From Oegoconia quadripuncta (lineage: Eukaryota > Arthropoda > Insecta > Lepidoptera > Autostichidae): 64,000 nt of DNA. Below are positions 63,473-64,000 of this stretch, piece after piece (positions within the stretch are counted from its first letter, which is position 1; each line of letters opens with the position of its first letter). The translations under genes were made by a program, and so were the position numbers. The notes under the pieces were generated by a model. That model saw only the letters and a list, made by a program, of their open reading frames with translations, was not told the DNA's origin and made no database searches. The DNA lies in contig OX438744.1 in the NCBI GenBank assembly GCA_949316235.1, forward strand, positions 27,949,578-28,013,577. Reading direction: 5' to 3'.

Positions 63473-63777
63473 AACGTATTGAGTTGTCTCAAAAAAAAAA
63501 ATATTGTGTCACTACAAAAGTTTAAGTAATACCAAGCACAATAAAACTGTAGAGTACATTTTGTTGAGAATATTATTATTTTATATTAAATAAAAAATGT
63601 TTCGAAGCCTGTTAAATTAACTGCGTTTTGTTACAATTACAGTCAGAGACTGATAGATATGGAATAACTGGATGTCTATCTAACATTGCATCCAGTGGTT
63701 TTCCTTCCGTTATTAGATAGTAAATAATTCAGTTCATTTATATGTTGCATTCATTTTGCATCATTGTGAGGGAAATA
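63473..63777. other. Upstream spacer or intron of the Toll-like gene
   Basis: AT-rich, nothing recognised. Confidence 0.4.
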
Positions 63778-64000
63778 TTAGGTCCTTACCTATGAAATTG
63801 GCGTTTTGTATGAAGAATTTCATTAAGACTGTTTTCTCCATACAAACATTTTTGTTTTTTTTTTGGGAACGGCAAATCCCGTTCACAAAAAAACACAAAA
63901 AGCTAAACTTTGTGTGTATTATCGGATAACATTAAGTTAAGTATAGGCAGCGTTAATTTTTAAAAGTAACCGCTTTATAAAAGTTTCAGCGAAACTAAGA
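63778..64000 (-). mobile_element. MITE-1 copy 5, cut by the window end
   Basis: TA|TTAGGTCCTTACCTATGAAA start, then text as in copy 4, with a small duplication around 'ggcaaatcccgttcacaaaa'. It continues past 64,000. Confidence 0.85.

Overview
The window looks like AT-rich nuclear DNA from a moth or butterfly. The evidence is the animal-type genes with GT-AG introns and the dense load of repeats typical of Lepidoptera: two large tRNA-derived SINE families, 3' ends of RTE-like and Jockey/CR1-like LINEs, Helitron-like pieces and TA-flanked MITEs. There are no bacterial genes and no convincing RNA genes. Family names come from reading translated motifs and recalling relatives; no database search was run. 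Most of the 64 kb is intron or intergenic repeat.

Region 1 (about 4.8-13.6 kb, + strand) holds the last five exons of a Cys-loop ligand-gated chloride channel of the insect pHCl-2/Hodor-like group. The exons run from late ligand-binding domain through M1-M4 to the stop codon, and all intron phases agree. The 5' exons are not visible and probably lie before the window. Region 2 (13.6-42 kb) is mostly repeat, with one plausible isolated first coding exon at 28,181 (+).

Region 3 (42.3-63.5 kb, - strand) is a Toll-like receptor in seven recognisable exons: LRR ectodomain, cysteine-rich LRR caps, transmembrane helix and TIR domain. Six exon junctions agree in phase. The TIR exon carries a 4-bp tandem duplication (42,488-42,495) that shifts the frame and stops it early.

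Region 4 (53.4-59.9 kb, - strand) lies inside the 12-kb first visible Toll intron. It is a two-gene unit: a six-exon SAM-domain protein resembling SAMD3-like proteins, followed about 220 bp later by a single-exon protein with two C2H2 fingers and a CACTA/EnSpm-like DDE transposase-type core. The same intron contains a 1.15-kb satellite array.

A recurring theme is repeats lying against splice sites. SINE-A tails end 25-33 nt before two channel exons, a SINE-B tail forms the acceptor tract of Toll exon 4, and a 51-bp tandem repeat stops about 9 nt from the Toll exon 6 donor.
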